This document shows positions 1-11,872 of a stretch of 64,000 nt of DNA, one piece after another. Numbering within the stretch: the first letter of the stretch is position 1; every line of letters begins with the position of its first letter. The position numbers and the translations under genes were made by a program. The notes under the pieces are model-generated. The model searched no databases, was not told the origin of the DNA, and saw nothing but the letters and a program-made list of their open reading frames with translations. The DNA comes from Apostichopus japonicus (taxonomy: Eukaryota > Echinodermata > Holothuroidea > Aspidochirotida > Stichopodidae): the NCBI RefSeq assembly GCF_037975245.1, contig NC_092563.1, forward strand, positions 2,569,001 through 2,633,000. The letters run 5' to 3'.

Positions 1-166
1 TCTGTGATGATGAGTTCCTCTGAATAAATATGCTTTTAGAATAAAATAACCCTAAACTCTCTAATGCCAATGCTTCCCATAATGACAAAAAGTTTCTCCC
101 TTTTTTAGTCTTTCACAGAATTTGTTCTATTGGAAATACGAGTCTAAGATTTTAACTAAAACTTAC

Positions 167-3100
167 CTATCGAGATGAGGACATAAAGTGGAGAAAGTGA
201 CTTCATTGGCCACTAGGTTGTACTGTGTAACGCTGAAAACAAAAGAAAAACATAAACCTTACCTATATCATAATATATTCAAGAAGGATATCTGACCAAT
301 CACTTTCAGGATATATATGCATCTGGTTGTGTCCATTAACCTAATCTCTTGTGCCATGCAAGTACATGACTGCTACAATAACATACTGCTAAGTTTGAAG
401 ATTTATTAATTTCCAAAACAGTTACATAAAAAATATTTAGTTTTGACTAACATCACTCTTAATGCAGTTGATTTAGCTCTAGAATACATCTGAGAGCAAA
501 TCGATTGATTTCTGTTGAAGTTGCCTTTAAAGGAAGGTCGTCATTCTACTGTAGGCTTTTGCCACCTGTATCGAACAATGCTAGTCCTGCTTTGGTGCCA
601 TATATAATTATTATGAGGAAAAGATTACAAAAACACATTGGTTAAAGCAGGACATACCTGTTAAGTATTATAATTTCCAACACAGACAAAGCTGTCTTTA
701 TCACTTCGGCATCGGTCTTCTCTGAACGGCTAGTGAACATCGCCACCTACGTGTTTCATTGATGTAAAGTAAACATTCAATTAAGGCTCTATCATGAACA
801 CATCAAATGTGTTAGCACTCCGGAGATTCAGTAGCCTTAGAATGCCAACAACAGAATTCATGAACTCTGATGTGGAGAGTGTACCAATAATTCACAGCCT
901 TGAAAAGAACTACCATGAACATAAATTTGTTTTAACTTATCAAATCAAATGTAAGAAGGTACACAATTTACTTTCTTGTACCTTTCTTTGGAGTGTTTAT
1001 CGCGTGTTTTCATTTACCTCTTGATTTAAATTTTAGTGCTCATATATAACGTGGGCTCCAAACCTTATTGCATAGACTAACATAACATGATGTACAGAGT
1101 AGCTTGCAATATGAGTCCAGTGTAACATGGATTATCTCAAGACTAATGTACAGATTATCCCTATGTACAGATTATCCCAATGTCTGGATTATCCCAAAGA
1201 CTATGAGCAGCTCCTAGTACAGATCTAAATATGTCAGTCACTTTAACTAATGAACCTCAGCTGTTTAAAGAGGGTTTTTGTTTCTGAATTTTTCTATTTT
1301 TTCCAAAAACTTATAAATGTAATAGAAATGCTTCTTGGCAATGATAGCAGTGTATTTTCAAAATTCTACAAACATATCAAAATTAATGTTGTGCCTAAGG
1401 TCATCTTTTCAATGGGTGCATGTAACGTACCATTGTCTGATAGCATATTAAATTCTAAGTAAACACAGCTTTACTTCGGAGGGGTATCAAACAAACCCTT
1501 TCCTACACTCTGCCACCGTCACTTTGATACCTTCATCGATGTCGCATCGCAAAACATTGTCATGAGAGAGAAACCAAATATGAGAAAGAGGTGGTAAAAT
1601 CTCACCCGTTTTATAAACTTCGGTGTTAAAGTGTCATAGTCCAGGAGGTTATTCTCCATGAGGTCATAAAACGCACTCAAAATGCAGACAAGAGGCCTTC
1701 CGTTCCTGAAAACAATTACAATAAACTTGTAGAGAGTCTACAAATCAGGAGGGTTGTTCCATTTTTGTCAACTGAAATGCAAATAAGTTTTCAGCCCCCC
1801 CCCCCCAAAAAAGTCAAGAATCCTTATTTCAATTTAAATAATAAAGTAATATTTTTTTCACTTTGTTGGCCTTTGAATCCCTGTTGCTTTGCTGCTGAAT
1901 GCCAACATAAATGCTGACATAATCAACAGGTCTAGATCAACTATATGGCAAGATTTGATGAATGAAAGTTTTTAAACGAATGTTTAATTACTGATAAGTG
2001 ACCCCTCCAATCTTTCTTACTCTAATCTCTGTCAGAATAAGAAAGATTGGAGGGATGGTTAATTTGATTGGCTAGAATCTTGTTTCTGAATGTTTATACT
2101 CGGTTTTGCTTGGTACATTATTCATTGCTGCAAACCAGTGGATTAAATGAGAATTTTTTCTAAGAAAACATGTAGTACTGTAGTCACTTAGGAATATGAA
2201 CAAAGAAGTTAATTTTTAATTTATCTCTTCCACTACTTTTTGTGCATATATTTTGCAGTTTACGATGAAGAAAAAGAAGTGTTTCTTCCGTTTTAACTTT
2301 TTTTTTTAGTTTTTTTTTTTTAAATTTTGTGCAGCTAGCTTTTATCCAGTCAGATTTTGAATAAGATCTGGACAAATCAGGTTCTGAAAAAAACAGATCC
2401 AAAATTTAATTTTTATTTGAATGCATCTCTGTGAATTACCTTTGACTGTAAAAGCACAGTATTAAGTTTGCTTCATATATGATATCTGTTATTTGCATAG
2501 CAGACAAATATACATCAACAGAAAGTAAAACAGTCTAAGTTGTTTTAGGAATTGCTCTTTGAATATGAATCCAATTTCAAATTCTACTACTCGACTGTGC
2601 GAACACAGTTCCTTGATCGTCTTTCATTCAGCTTTTGTTGTTTTGTTTTTTCTTCTACTTATTGTTAGGGCTTTTCAAATGAAACCAAAAACACATTATA
2701 CATTAAAATAGGCTAATTGTTTTATAAATAGCCTTTGAAATTGGTTACAACGAGCCTCAAGTGTCCAAACAGATATTGTCTTTCTTCATGATTGATCATT
2801 TAGTATATAATAGTATAATTAGCTAACGATGCATTTAATTAGTATAGTTAAGCTAACGATGCACTTAATTGGCATGTAGGATGTTTGCTTACATCCATGT
2901 GTCAGCTAATATTAGCAAAACGTTACATAGCTGGGCATTTTTATTAAATCATTATAAAATCATTCCTGAGTGTACTGACCTTTTTAAGTATCATATAATT
3001 GAAATCATTATAAAATCATTCCTGAGTGTACTGACCTTTTTAAGTATCATATAATTGAAACAACTCATTTTTTTTCTGGGGGGGGGGGGGTATTCTCTTT

Positions 3101-5873
3101 GCCAGGAGAATCAAATTAAGGCACTGGCAATTTCTGCCAGAATATATTGAGAACTTTAACATATCGTTAGTTTGGTCAACAATCATCAGTCAAAGAATTG
3201 ACACGATTGCCGTACCTGGCGTATGCCCTTGTATAACTACTATCAGCAAACGTTAAATTGCGCTGCTCTGCGCTGCTCTGCGCTGCTCTGTCATGTAATA
3301 CAGGCAAATTGCCAGTGACATGCATTTCAGCAAGTTGCTAAAAATTGTGAAATTCTAGACCTGTTTGGTAACTGACATTTTTACTCTTTTTATGACTTTG
3401 AATGTACACTATAACTTTACAGTACACCCTCCCAGAATGTATTCATAGCTCAAAACAAAGCCGATAATCTGTCTCCAGAAGAGAGAAAAATTGAATGAAT
3501 GTTACCAAAAACCAAAACAAAATACGCCGGAAAATTTCATATGAAATCTTACTCATTTCCAATCTCGATCATCTTGACCAACAAGTCGACTCCATTTTGG
3601 GAGATGAATTCTGCGGCAAATGTCACATCGCCGGATGAACTTGCCAGTTTCTCTAGCATCTGACGAATCGTCTCTGGACTCTCGGACTTTAGGCCAACGT
3701 AGATTTCCTTGGCTGCTTTGTCCTGCAATCATTAAGAGACAATATGTGGGTGGGTGATCTACTACTAACAAGTATAATCATAATCATAATATTCAGCAGT
3801 TATTTTTACAAGGCTTAAGCGACCACAAATGTGAGGGGAGTGAATATTTTAGATTCAGCATTTGCAAAGACCCACTTCCATTACGGAAAATAAAACATTG
3901 TTAAATACATGTCGGAAGAAAACATAAGAAAAATGAAGCAGTGTGGCTCGATGTCATATTTGGACTTGATCAAGGGGTTTGCAGCCATGTGCATGAAGGG
4001 ACATCCAAAATTCTGTGATACCCGTTCCAAAATGGGACAAAATGTTTCTTAATTGTTTGATGAAGTTGTTCATGACATTCTTCTCAACTCTATCACATAC
4101 ATCACACGATGTCTTCTTGAAATGATACCAGGAGAAAAACAATTCTTTACCATATTTTTAGCTCTACTGAATGTGCAGAGATAAATAAATCTATCAGGAT
4201 CTAGTCATGCCATTCGACAGATAAATAATCCCTCCCGACCAAAAAAAATCTTTTAACTATATACAAATAATTTTATTAGAGTCAAAGCAGTACTTGAGAG
4301 ATAGTCCAAATAGACTGAATTTATGACCTAAATCATTCATCTCTTCTTCTTTGTGTTTTTATAAAAAAAAAACATATTCAATATCTTCAAAGAAATGAAT
4401 GTTTACTGTGCAAAATACAAGAATAATCCCTGCAGTGAAATTGGCAATTAATTTATAGTTTGCAACTTACTGGTGAGACTGTAAGCTTTAAAATGTCACC
4501 GTTATTGACAGTTTCCTTGGTCTTTTCCGTGATGTATCTCTTACTGTCTTTATACTGTATTCCATACTCTGTCGGATTTTGGATGTTGAACAGTGCAGCG
4601 ATATCTCTGACTGTGTCTGGCAAAGGCTTCGTCTGCAGAATACAAAAAAAAAACAACAACAGATAAGATAGTTTAATCTGAGTACTCCCTGGAGAAAAAT
4701 AGAAGCACTGCACACGTGACAGCACTGCACACATGAAAGCAGTGCTCACGATATTTACAGACCTTTTCAAAATACAGATTCTACTTCAGTAAAGGGTTAC
4801 AAACTGGTTCATTCACTTAAAAGGGATCAAACATTTGGGCACTTCATTATACTGATTAATCCCCATTTCATGTTGACATTGTAGGTTTTCTTCGGTTCCT
4901 GTAATGTCTAGTAGTCTGACTAGTCTACGAAACTGAATTGACCTTCATTCTCTAAATTAAATACAAAGCAGACATAAAATATGTTTGAATGTACCACAAG
5001 TACCAGATAAATGGCCTTGTCATCCAAAGTTATTATGTAGAACACATAAATTATGTTAATTATGTCAATGAATCCCTCGGCTATCTACACAATTTAATGT
5101 ACAGAGGTGCACATAGAAGCAATATTCAAGCAGAGTTCTAGTTTTGTAAGGAGCATTACATAATATATTGTCCTAAAAGTATAAACAACAAACTTCATAG
5201 CTAGGTTACTGGATGTGACAGCCGGGAAAGTTTTCAACGGTCTTTCCATCAGTACAGGACGATCAAATTTCTGTTTGGAAACTGAAACCTGTCTTTTGGA
5301 GGTTGTCTGGCGATCTACCTGTTGTTTACATTAACTAAAAATTAAACCTAAAACACCTCCTATTAGTTCTTAGGAGATACTGACATAAAAAAGAAAAGAA
5401 AAGAGGTATGCCTAAGTTCCACCTAAAGGGGGTGCTACTGGCGCAATTCTGACCAGTGGTCTATTTACCAACCCTATGCACCTCTCCTACAGTCTACATT
5501 TTGTTAATTTGCGACATATTAAATTTGCTGTTTGGACCACCCAAACGTACGTCCGAGGGACAAATAGAAAATATTTTTTTTCCCTGGACAGACACCATGT
5601 ATATCAGTTTCATATCTTGCAAAAGTATGTTACTCATCCATGAAGACCAAACCAAGTATAAAATAGGACCTCCCCCCATCCATCCTAATCAACTCTCCCT
5701 CTCCCCCCCCCCCCCCAAAACAATGAATCAATGCTTACCACATCCAGGCAATAGAGTGTTGGTGTAGACTGGGTTAGGTGTTCGGGTGGATGAATTGCCA
5801 GACGAATGATATTAAGGTTGCTCTTTTGGTTGAGGTCAACAAATGTGACCTGTGGCATTACTGCCCGACTCAT
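167..5873 (-). CDS. ELMO: ELMO-family engulfment and cell motility protein, 5' part (gene runs off the left edge)
   Basis: Six coding exons read right to left: 5873-5739, 4632-4471, 3722-3553, 1705-1606, 746-658 and 232-167. All have GT-AG borders and matching phases, giving about 240 residues. Exon 1 starts MSRAVMPQVTFVDL. Exon 2 holds KDSKRYITEKTKETVNNG, like the human ELMO1 stretch around YITEKNRNEIKNG. Exon 3 has SSGDVTFAAEFISQNGVDLL, like SRDVTFAQEFINLDGISLL. Exons 4-6 match the following armadillo-like repeats (for example LDYDTLTPKFIKR and YNLVANEVTFSTLCPHL). In the known family, ELMO proteins bind DOCK180-type proteins to form a Rac exchange factor for engulfment and migration. What lies here is the N-terminal Ras-binding-like and armadillo region; the ELMO, PH and DOCK-binding parts must lie left of position 1. 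A splice acceptor ends at 5886, 12 bases before the ATG, so at least one non-coding 5' exon lies further right. I cannot say which vertebrate paralogue is closest. Confidence 0.93.
531..604 (+). repeat. Dispersed 74-bp repeat, copy 1
   Basis: The partner copy is at 24015-24088. This copy lies in an ELMO intron between coding exons 5 and 6, and lacks the B-box-like word in front. Confidence 0.65.
1128..1200. repeat. Short tandem repeat of a TGTACAGATTATCCC theme
   Basis: Three to four diverged copies about 19-20 bp apart, in an ELMO intron. Confidence 0.6.
2003..2054. repeat. Perfect 17-bp inverted repeat (hairpin) in an ELMO intron
   Basis: Arms 2003-2019 and 2038-2054 are exact reverse complements with an 18-base loop. 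The arm is pyrimidine-rich on the left and purine-rich on the right. Confidence 0.8.
2946..3057. repeat. Perfect 56-bp tandem duplication
   Basis: 2946-3001 and 3002-3057 are identical. The absence of any difference indicates a recent duplication. It lies in an ELMO intron. Confidence 0.9.
3261..3290. repeat. Three copies of CGCTGCTCTG
   Basis: An exact 10-bp unit repeated three times in an ELMO intron. Confidence 0.9.
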
Positions 5874-7620
5874 CTTTGCAGATCACTGTCAGAAGAAGTA
5901 AAACACAAACAATGATATCTTGTTGTCTTATTACAAAAAATATGGCAAACAAACATTTGACATTATATGATAACTAAATATTTATATATTTTATATTTCA
6001 TCCAAACAATTTTAACATTTTATTTTCATAATTTTTGAAGGTTTGTCTCAAAATTGTGACTTTTTAGAACAAAATGTTCATATTAATATATGTTTCATGC
6101 TGAGACTTTCCATGTTTACCTACAAATGTTAACATTTCATCTTATCAATGGAAAGGTTAATCATCACAGTGAGACAATTGTAACAAATTCTGACAGCTGA
6201 TATATGCTCATATTTCTTAAGTTGTAAGTCGACATTTTGTTGTACCCATAAAAAAAATAATTTCCTTTCTGTTGGAAATTTTACCTACAAATGTCTCCTA
6301 TTACATCTTATGCAAGTGTTAGGGTTTACCATCAATTGTATCTTTTAAGCAGAAATTGCCACATTTCTTACTTGAAATTTTGAGATTTTGATATTTAATA
6401 ATCAAGTTTGATGTTTTACTTTGAACTCACATTTCATTGCAAAATTGCAATGTTTTATGTCTACATTTTATTTTATCTCTCTATATATAAAAGTTCCATG
6501 CAAAAATGTACACATTTTATCTCTATATTTCGCTGTTTATCACAAAATAATATCATTTTACATCCAACTATTGATATAGAATTTTGAAATTTCACTTTTA
6601 AACTTAAGCCATAAATTTGGGAGTTTTATCTAGCAAGTTTCATTATAAATATCAACATTAAAGAGATTATGAGTGTGAAAATTTATTACTTGATTGTTCA
6701 ATTGTTCGACATGTCACCATCCATGATGCTTGAGCTACAGTAGGGCTTTGTAGTTGTGAAAAAATAGAAGTATCTTTTTTAATAGTGGCACATTTTCAAT
6801 ACCGAGTATAAAAGAATGTAATGCGTCTGAATTTCAGATGCACAATTTTAAATAAGTTATAAATAACATCCCTTGTTTTGAATACAAAAAAGTAAGTCAC
6901 AATAGAATTTTGTAAGGGTAATTTGGGGATTTTGTTCTTTCCATTGAACAAAAGTAATTAACAATGGGTCTGATATTAAAAGGAAGCTAACACTGCAATG
7001 TTACTGGATAGTAATGAGTTTGGACCTAGCTGTGCAAATGTACATCGTTCCACTTCACTTTTGTGAAAATTACAATGCATCGCAAGCACACTAGTTAAGT
7101 TAACTTTTCGTTGCTATAAAGAAAAATCATATATCCAAGTGAGGCATAGGTAACTTAATACTTATAATAGGCCCTAGCCTACTACTAGTAGTACTGTAGA
7201 AAGGGTAGGTACCAGTACCACATCATAAATTACGTTCTTCGGCTATGCATTGAGTCAATCACAGCATTAAACTCTTCATAAATGTAGCACTATGCTCAGT
7301 CATGAAGGAATAGCGAATATAGATCAACATAGTTTGAACTAGGCTTCACATGTAGGATCACTGCCAACAGACCTATTTGTATGAAAGCCCACTCAGTGTG
7401 TAGTAGCATTAACGTAGGCTAACTTAGGCCTAGGCTATAGGTAAAAACTTTGTAAACAAAACAGTCCAGGTCTTGCATAAGATTGTAATATATGAAATAT
7501 GATCGACACGGTTTGATCAAATCAGTTACCTTACGCCCCAAACTTCGTTGTTTGTAAGTATTAAACTTTGCCTGTCAATAATTTATTGGACGACCCCGCA
7601 GAATTCACACTGATCAAGCA
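5874..7620 (-). other. Probable ELMO 5' intron and upstream leader region
   Basis: The stretch is AT-rich with no conserved reading frame. The acceptor at 5887-5886 shows that ELMO has a spliced 5' leader starting somewhere to the right. A possible donor (GTAAGG on the minus strand) lies near 7528-7533, but the transcription start cannot be fixed from sequence alone. Several AGGCCTA-like words occur near 7165-7440. Confidence 0.35.
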
Positions 7621-10600
7621 GACATCACTGCCGAGCCGTACACACTGACACAATAATATTTATAACCGCAAATATACATACTGTACGTCTAATTCATAGG
7701 CTGTACACACAACCTGTCAGTACACCCTACACCCCCATAGAAATTTAACTAGGAATTGAACTAAGAAGAACGCTGACACAGTGTATCGCCGTGTGCAGTG
7801 AAGCCTTGATAAAAGTGAGGGCGCTTTGCGTTGTGCGGCAAAAAGCCAGACAAATTTTGTAAGTTTTCATATATACATTGTGCATTCGACTTAGAAACTG
7901 AATTTGATATTACCCGCTGTTTCGTAAAAGTAGGTGTACTTTGCACAACAGAGACATTTATGGCGACCAGAGTGCTAAGTACTATACTCCTGACTTAAGA
8001 ACCAACTTTGAATACTTTTTTTCGCCTCTAATGACTCGGATAAGTGGAGTGTTTGTGCAACATTTAAGGTCTGGAAATTGTCATTTCTGGTATCTGAGAG
8101 GCACATGGCAAACATTTTTCTTGCTTGTATTATTTTTGGTGCTCTAATCATATAGTGGCATAGTTGTCCCCGGAAAATGCCGTGAAAATGCAACCTCTCT
8201 CCTCCCCACCCCACTCCCACACACCTACCTTTGCCTAGTAATTCCATATAAGTCTGTGCATGCAGTTCTCAGTTTAATGTTAATGTTGCAAAGTGGGTAG
8301 TAGTCTTTTTTCCTAGTATTGAATTGTTAGTGATAAACCCAGTTCATCGTAATCGTCATCCCATGTTATTGAGGCATGTGGATCTATCGTTAGGGATACA
8401 GGTTTAAGAAAAATGAGGTGGTTATTTTGTCATTAGGCTTTAGTCATATCGCATCCAAAAGGACAGCCATAGTCGGTCTAGGGGCCTAGACAAACTATAT
8501 CCAGGGTCCAGTGAATAACAATACAACAGCTGAGCAGACGATTCTATAGTAATTACATTCCTGTGTAATTGCTTCTACTATCGCTTCCTAAGAATTACAT
8601 GTAAAACTCCAGTCCAGTACAACATTTTTGGCATATTTCGAGTCAACTTTATCACTTTTAGTTTTGTCACAGACGTAGTGTTTTTATTACGCGCCGGTAC
8701 TTTCTTGCCGTACAAGCAAATCGTCACCAGTAGGATGGGTGGTTTTAGTATATGTCACATGACGTCATTCTCTCTTCTTCAATTTCTATGGTACACTCCA
8801 ATTTACCGAGTAACTGCGAATGGATTCTCAGTACTACGGAAGCGTAAAAGATCCAACCACTTGGAAAAGCGTTTGCGGATTTCATACCAAAAGGAAACGA
8901 CACAAATCTAAAATTAAAAGTTAAGATAAGGTACCTTGTACAAGTGCATAACGGTAATCTTTAGATATTTACCATTTTAGGCTTTTACCATGCACTAAAG
9001 TAGTCACTTTGATGTTGTTTCTACTCTTCCGTCGTAGTTATGAGAATGTGGCCAGAATTTAAAACACTAATATGCCAACATCTCAAGATGTTCTAATTAG
9101 ATCATTTTATGACAAGCCAAGTGCCCAATGACAAACATACATTTTATGTCAATTTGGGGTATTAAGAAGAAACCTTGATATTCGATCGAGTGTATTGGAC
9201 TATTGGTAAACCTTGTTTCATGTTATATTTCATGTACATGTTATAGTCAGAACCTTCCTAAGCATTTATACAACATATACTGAACCACAATAGCTAGAAA
9301 GGTAGGACTATGTTGCCTCAATAAAAACCACATGCATCCTTGCGATGACTGTGGATAATATACCAGTATATTTAACATATCATTTCGATGGTAAAAAAAA
9401 ACAAAAGATATATTATTTTCACTCACAGTGAGCCCTCTCAGGACTGTCAAATATACGTCCCCCTTCCGGCTGCTATCATCTTAGCGAGCGGTTAATGTTT
9501 TCGATACACCACTTATCTGTTTTTCAAACACAGACTTTGACACCCATGGTGGGTATGGAACCGGGCACCCTACTATGGTTGTAGGCGGGTGGCATGGATA
9601 ATTTAATTTAGGACACTGTACGCTTTCATCTGTCAACAAGATGATGGGAATTATGGGTACTGAGCAGTAATCGTCCAGTATTCATGTAATCATATTCGAA
9701 AATATAAAAAAATATAAAATATTTAAAAAATATTTAAAAAAATAAAAAAAACTCTTGATTAACATTTCGACAGATGAAAGCTGGTCTGCATGTGGTCTTC
9801 ATGACTTCTGTCTTAATGAGGGGTACATTGGGATCGGTTAAAAAACAATCAAAATATTTTTGCATTGAATAGTGCTTTTGTATTGCTAAACCAAAACTTG
9901 CCGATCTGGTTCCCACGGTGAGGTTTTGGTACTCTCTCCTCTCCCCTGCTCCTTCCCTCCTCTCTGCTCCTCAACCACTCCCCCACCCTGATGCACTCAC
10001 CGCACCACATGATCCCTCCTATTCGTTCCCCTTCCCCACCTAGCCCGATGTTCACATCACTCTTTTTCATTTAATTTCTTTTATTGCTTCCCATTCCTTT
10101 CCACCCCTCTCCCGTCACTAGGCAGACAATCCTCTTTCGCCAATTGGGTTATGTATTGTAGAGTACAATCAGAGTGAAACGTATGGCATTTAATATTATA
10201 TTGTGTGTTCAGAGTATAGGCTATATGTCATTGGAATTTGTCGTGTAAAATAATGACAAACAACAAATTGAAAACAAATAAGAACAATGGCTTTAAAACT
10301 GTTCGACGAAGGAAGGTAACAATAGCTGCAAAACTAAAAATAAGAAATCAATCAATAAAAACCTTATATATCTATATATGAGGATTGTACAGGAGCGCCC
10401 GTTCGTAACCTGGGGTCACAATGAATTTGTTTACAATACGTGACCCTTCTGGCAGGTGGAATTCGCGTTATCATAAATTGCAGGCCAAATAATACCTCTA
10501 GCCATGCATCCAGGCGAAAAATCTGGCTTCACAAAATTGGTATAGGCCTATATCATGTCGTGTCATGTAGGCCTATTATTATCATGTATATCACAGACGG

Positions 10601-11130
10601 CGTAGAATAAACTTTGTGTACTTGGACAGATATATTTATAGACAGGACGTTTAACGTAGGATACTACCCTTTTGTTGCACAGTTTGTGAATTTTCAATTC
10701 CATTGCAAAATACGTATTAAATGATTGTTCAGAGAGGTCCAAGATAAATAAGAAAGAAGACACTGACCCAACTGCGAGATTTTCGTTCGTCTCTTCGACA
10801 TAACGAAAATGAAGTCTCGGTTTCGCAATACAACAAGTACAACGTTTATATATATATATAGATATCTTCCCATGGATCTGATCTGGGTTTCCACCGGAGC
10901 ATCTCAAAACATCGGGAGAACCTTTGTTTAAATAAATTTGCTGCAGGAGTATAGTTCTCCATACAGCGAACTATCTGGAAATTCTCTTGACACTCTTAGT
11001 ACTGAGATGAAGCGAGGGAACATGACCAAGTAGGAAGATTGTCAAATATAGCGTAAATACAATCGTTACTGTATACTTGTCGGATCTTTGTGAATTCGAA
11101 AACTGATCATATCGAAAACGCGCCTCATTT
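7621..11130. other. Intergenic stretch between ELMO and the KY-like gene
   Basis: I see no supported gene. Open frames here are short and lack family features. The stretch holds a CT-rich tract near 9930-10130, a TGACGTCA palindrome at 8760-8767, a short TATA run near 10848-10860 and AGGCCTA words near 10546-10575. The promoters of the two flanking genes probably lie near its two ends. Confidence 0.4.
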
Positions 11131-11135
11131 CATCG

Positions 11136-11185
11136 TCACGTGATCGTAAAACCAATACATATGAAAGACGGAAGTCGTGACGTCA
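11136..11185. promoter_or_regulatory. Palindromic E-box and CRE upstream of the KY-like gene
   Basis: TCACGTGA lies at 11136-11143 and the full CRE palindrome TGACGTCA at 11178-11185. They are about 450 bp before a probable leader-exon donor at 11661. Such sites are bound by bHLH-ZIP (USF/MITF type) and CREB/ATF factors respectively. Use as a promoter here is inference from position. Confidence 0.35.
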
Positions 11186-11599
11186 TCAACAAGGCTGATC
11201 CTTTTGAAATGAAATTTTGGCTTCTGGTACGTAGTGTTAAGGAGTAATTATCTCTCAAATTCATCAAATATAATAATGAGACTCATCATGGTGGTTTATT
11301 TATTTAGTTTCTGCGACAGCAAAACAATCACTCCGTAATTGAGGGACAATTCTTATTACAGTGTGCAAATAGATAGGAGTCATATAGGACGCGGAGTAGG
11401 CATATATATGCCAGTATTTGTTTTCCATTATGCATGCAGTACAAAAGGAGACAATCAATTGTCATTAGTTTTAAAAGAGCAAATACGTTTTATTTGAAAG
11501 TAATATGTGTTTGTTGATTAAAGTATTAGATTTGATCCATATTCCAACATAATTGATTTCTGTATATAAACCAATCAAGATTTCACGTAAGGAGCTATC

Positions 11600-11872
11600 C
11601 TTTTCTGAAGATTGAAGGAGAGACACCATCGATTCCGAGGTCTGGCGAAGGTTGTAACAGGTAAGTTCGTTTTTGTTTGAGTTTGATCATGTAGACGGCA
11701 CTAATCCTATCATGTAGTCATATAGGGCTAACATGTAAGGCGGATGTGAAACCTTTCCCGTGTACATATACTCCTCTCCTCCCCTCCATTATACTATATG
11801 ATATATATCTGACAACTCAATATTGTTTCTTTATTTTCCAGACGCAAAATAAAACAAGGTCGAACGAAAATC
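11600..11872 (+). other. Spliced 5' leader of the KY-like gene
   Basis: A strong donor (CAG|GTAAGT) sits at 11661 and a strong pyrimidine-rich acceptor ends at 11841, 31 bases before the ATG at 11873. This supports a non-coding first exon ending at 11660. The transcription start is not resolved. Confidence 0.5.

Noticed and set aside
8678-8911. Plus-strand frame of 77 codons in the ELMO-KY gap
   Set aside because: No similarity recognised; no supporting signals.
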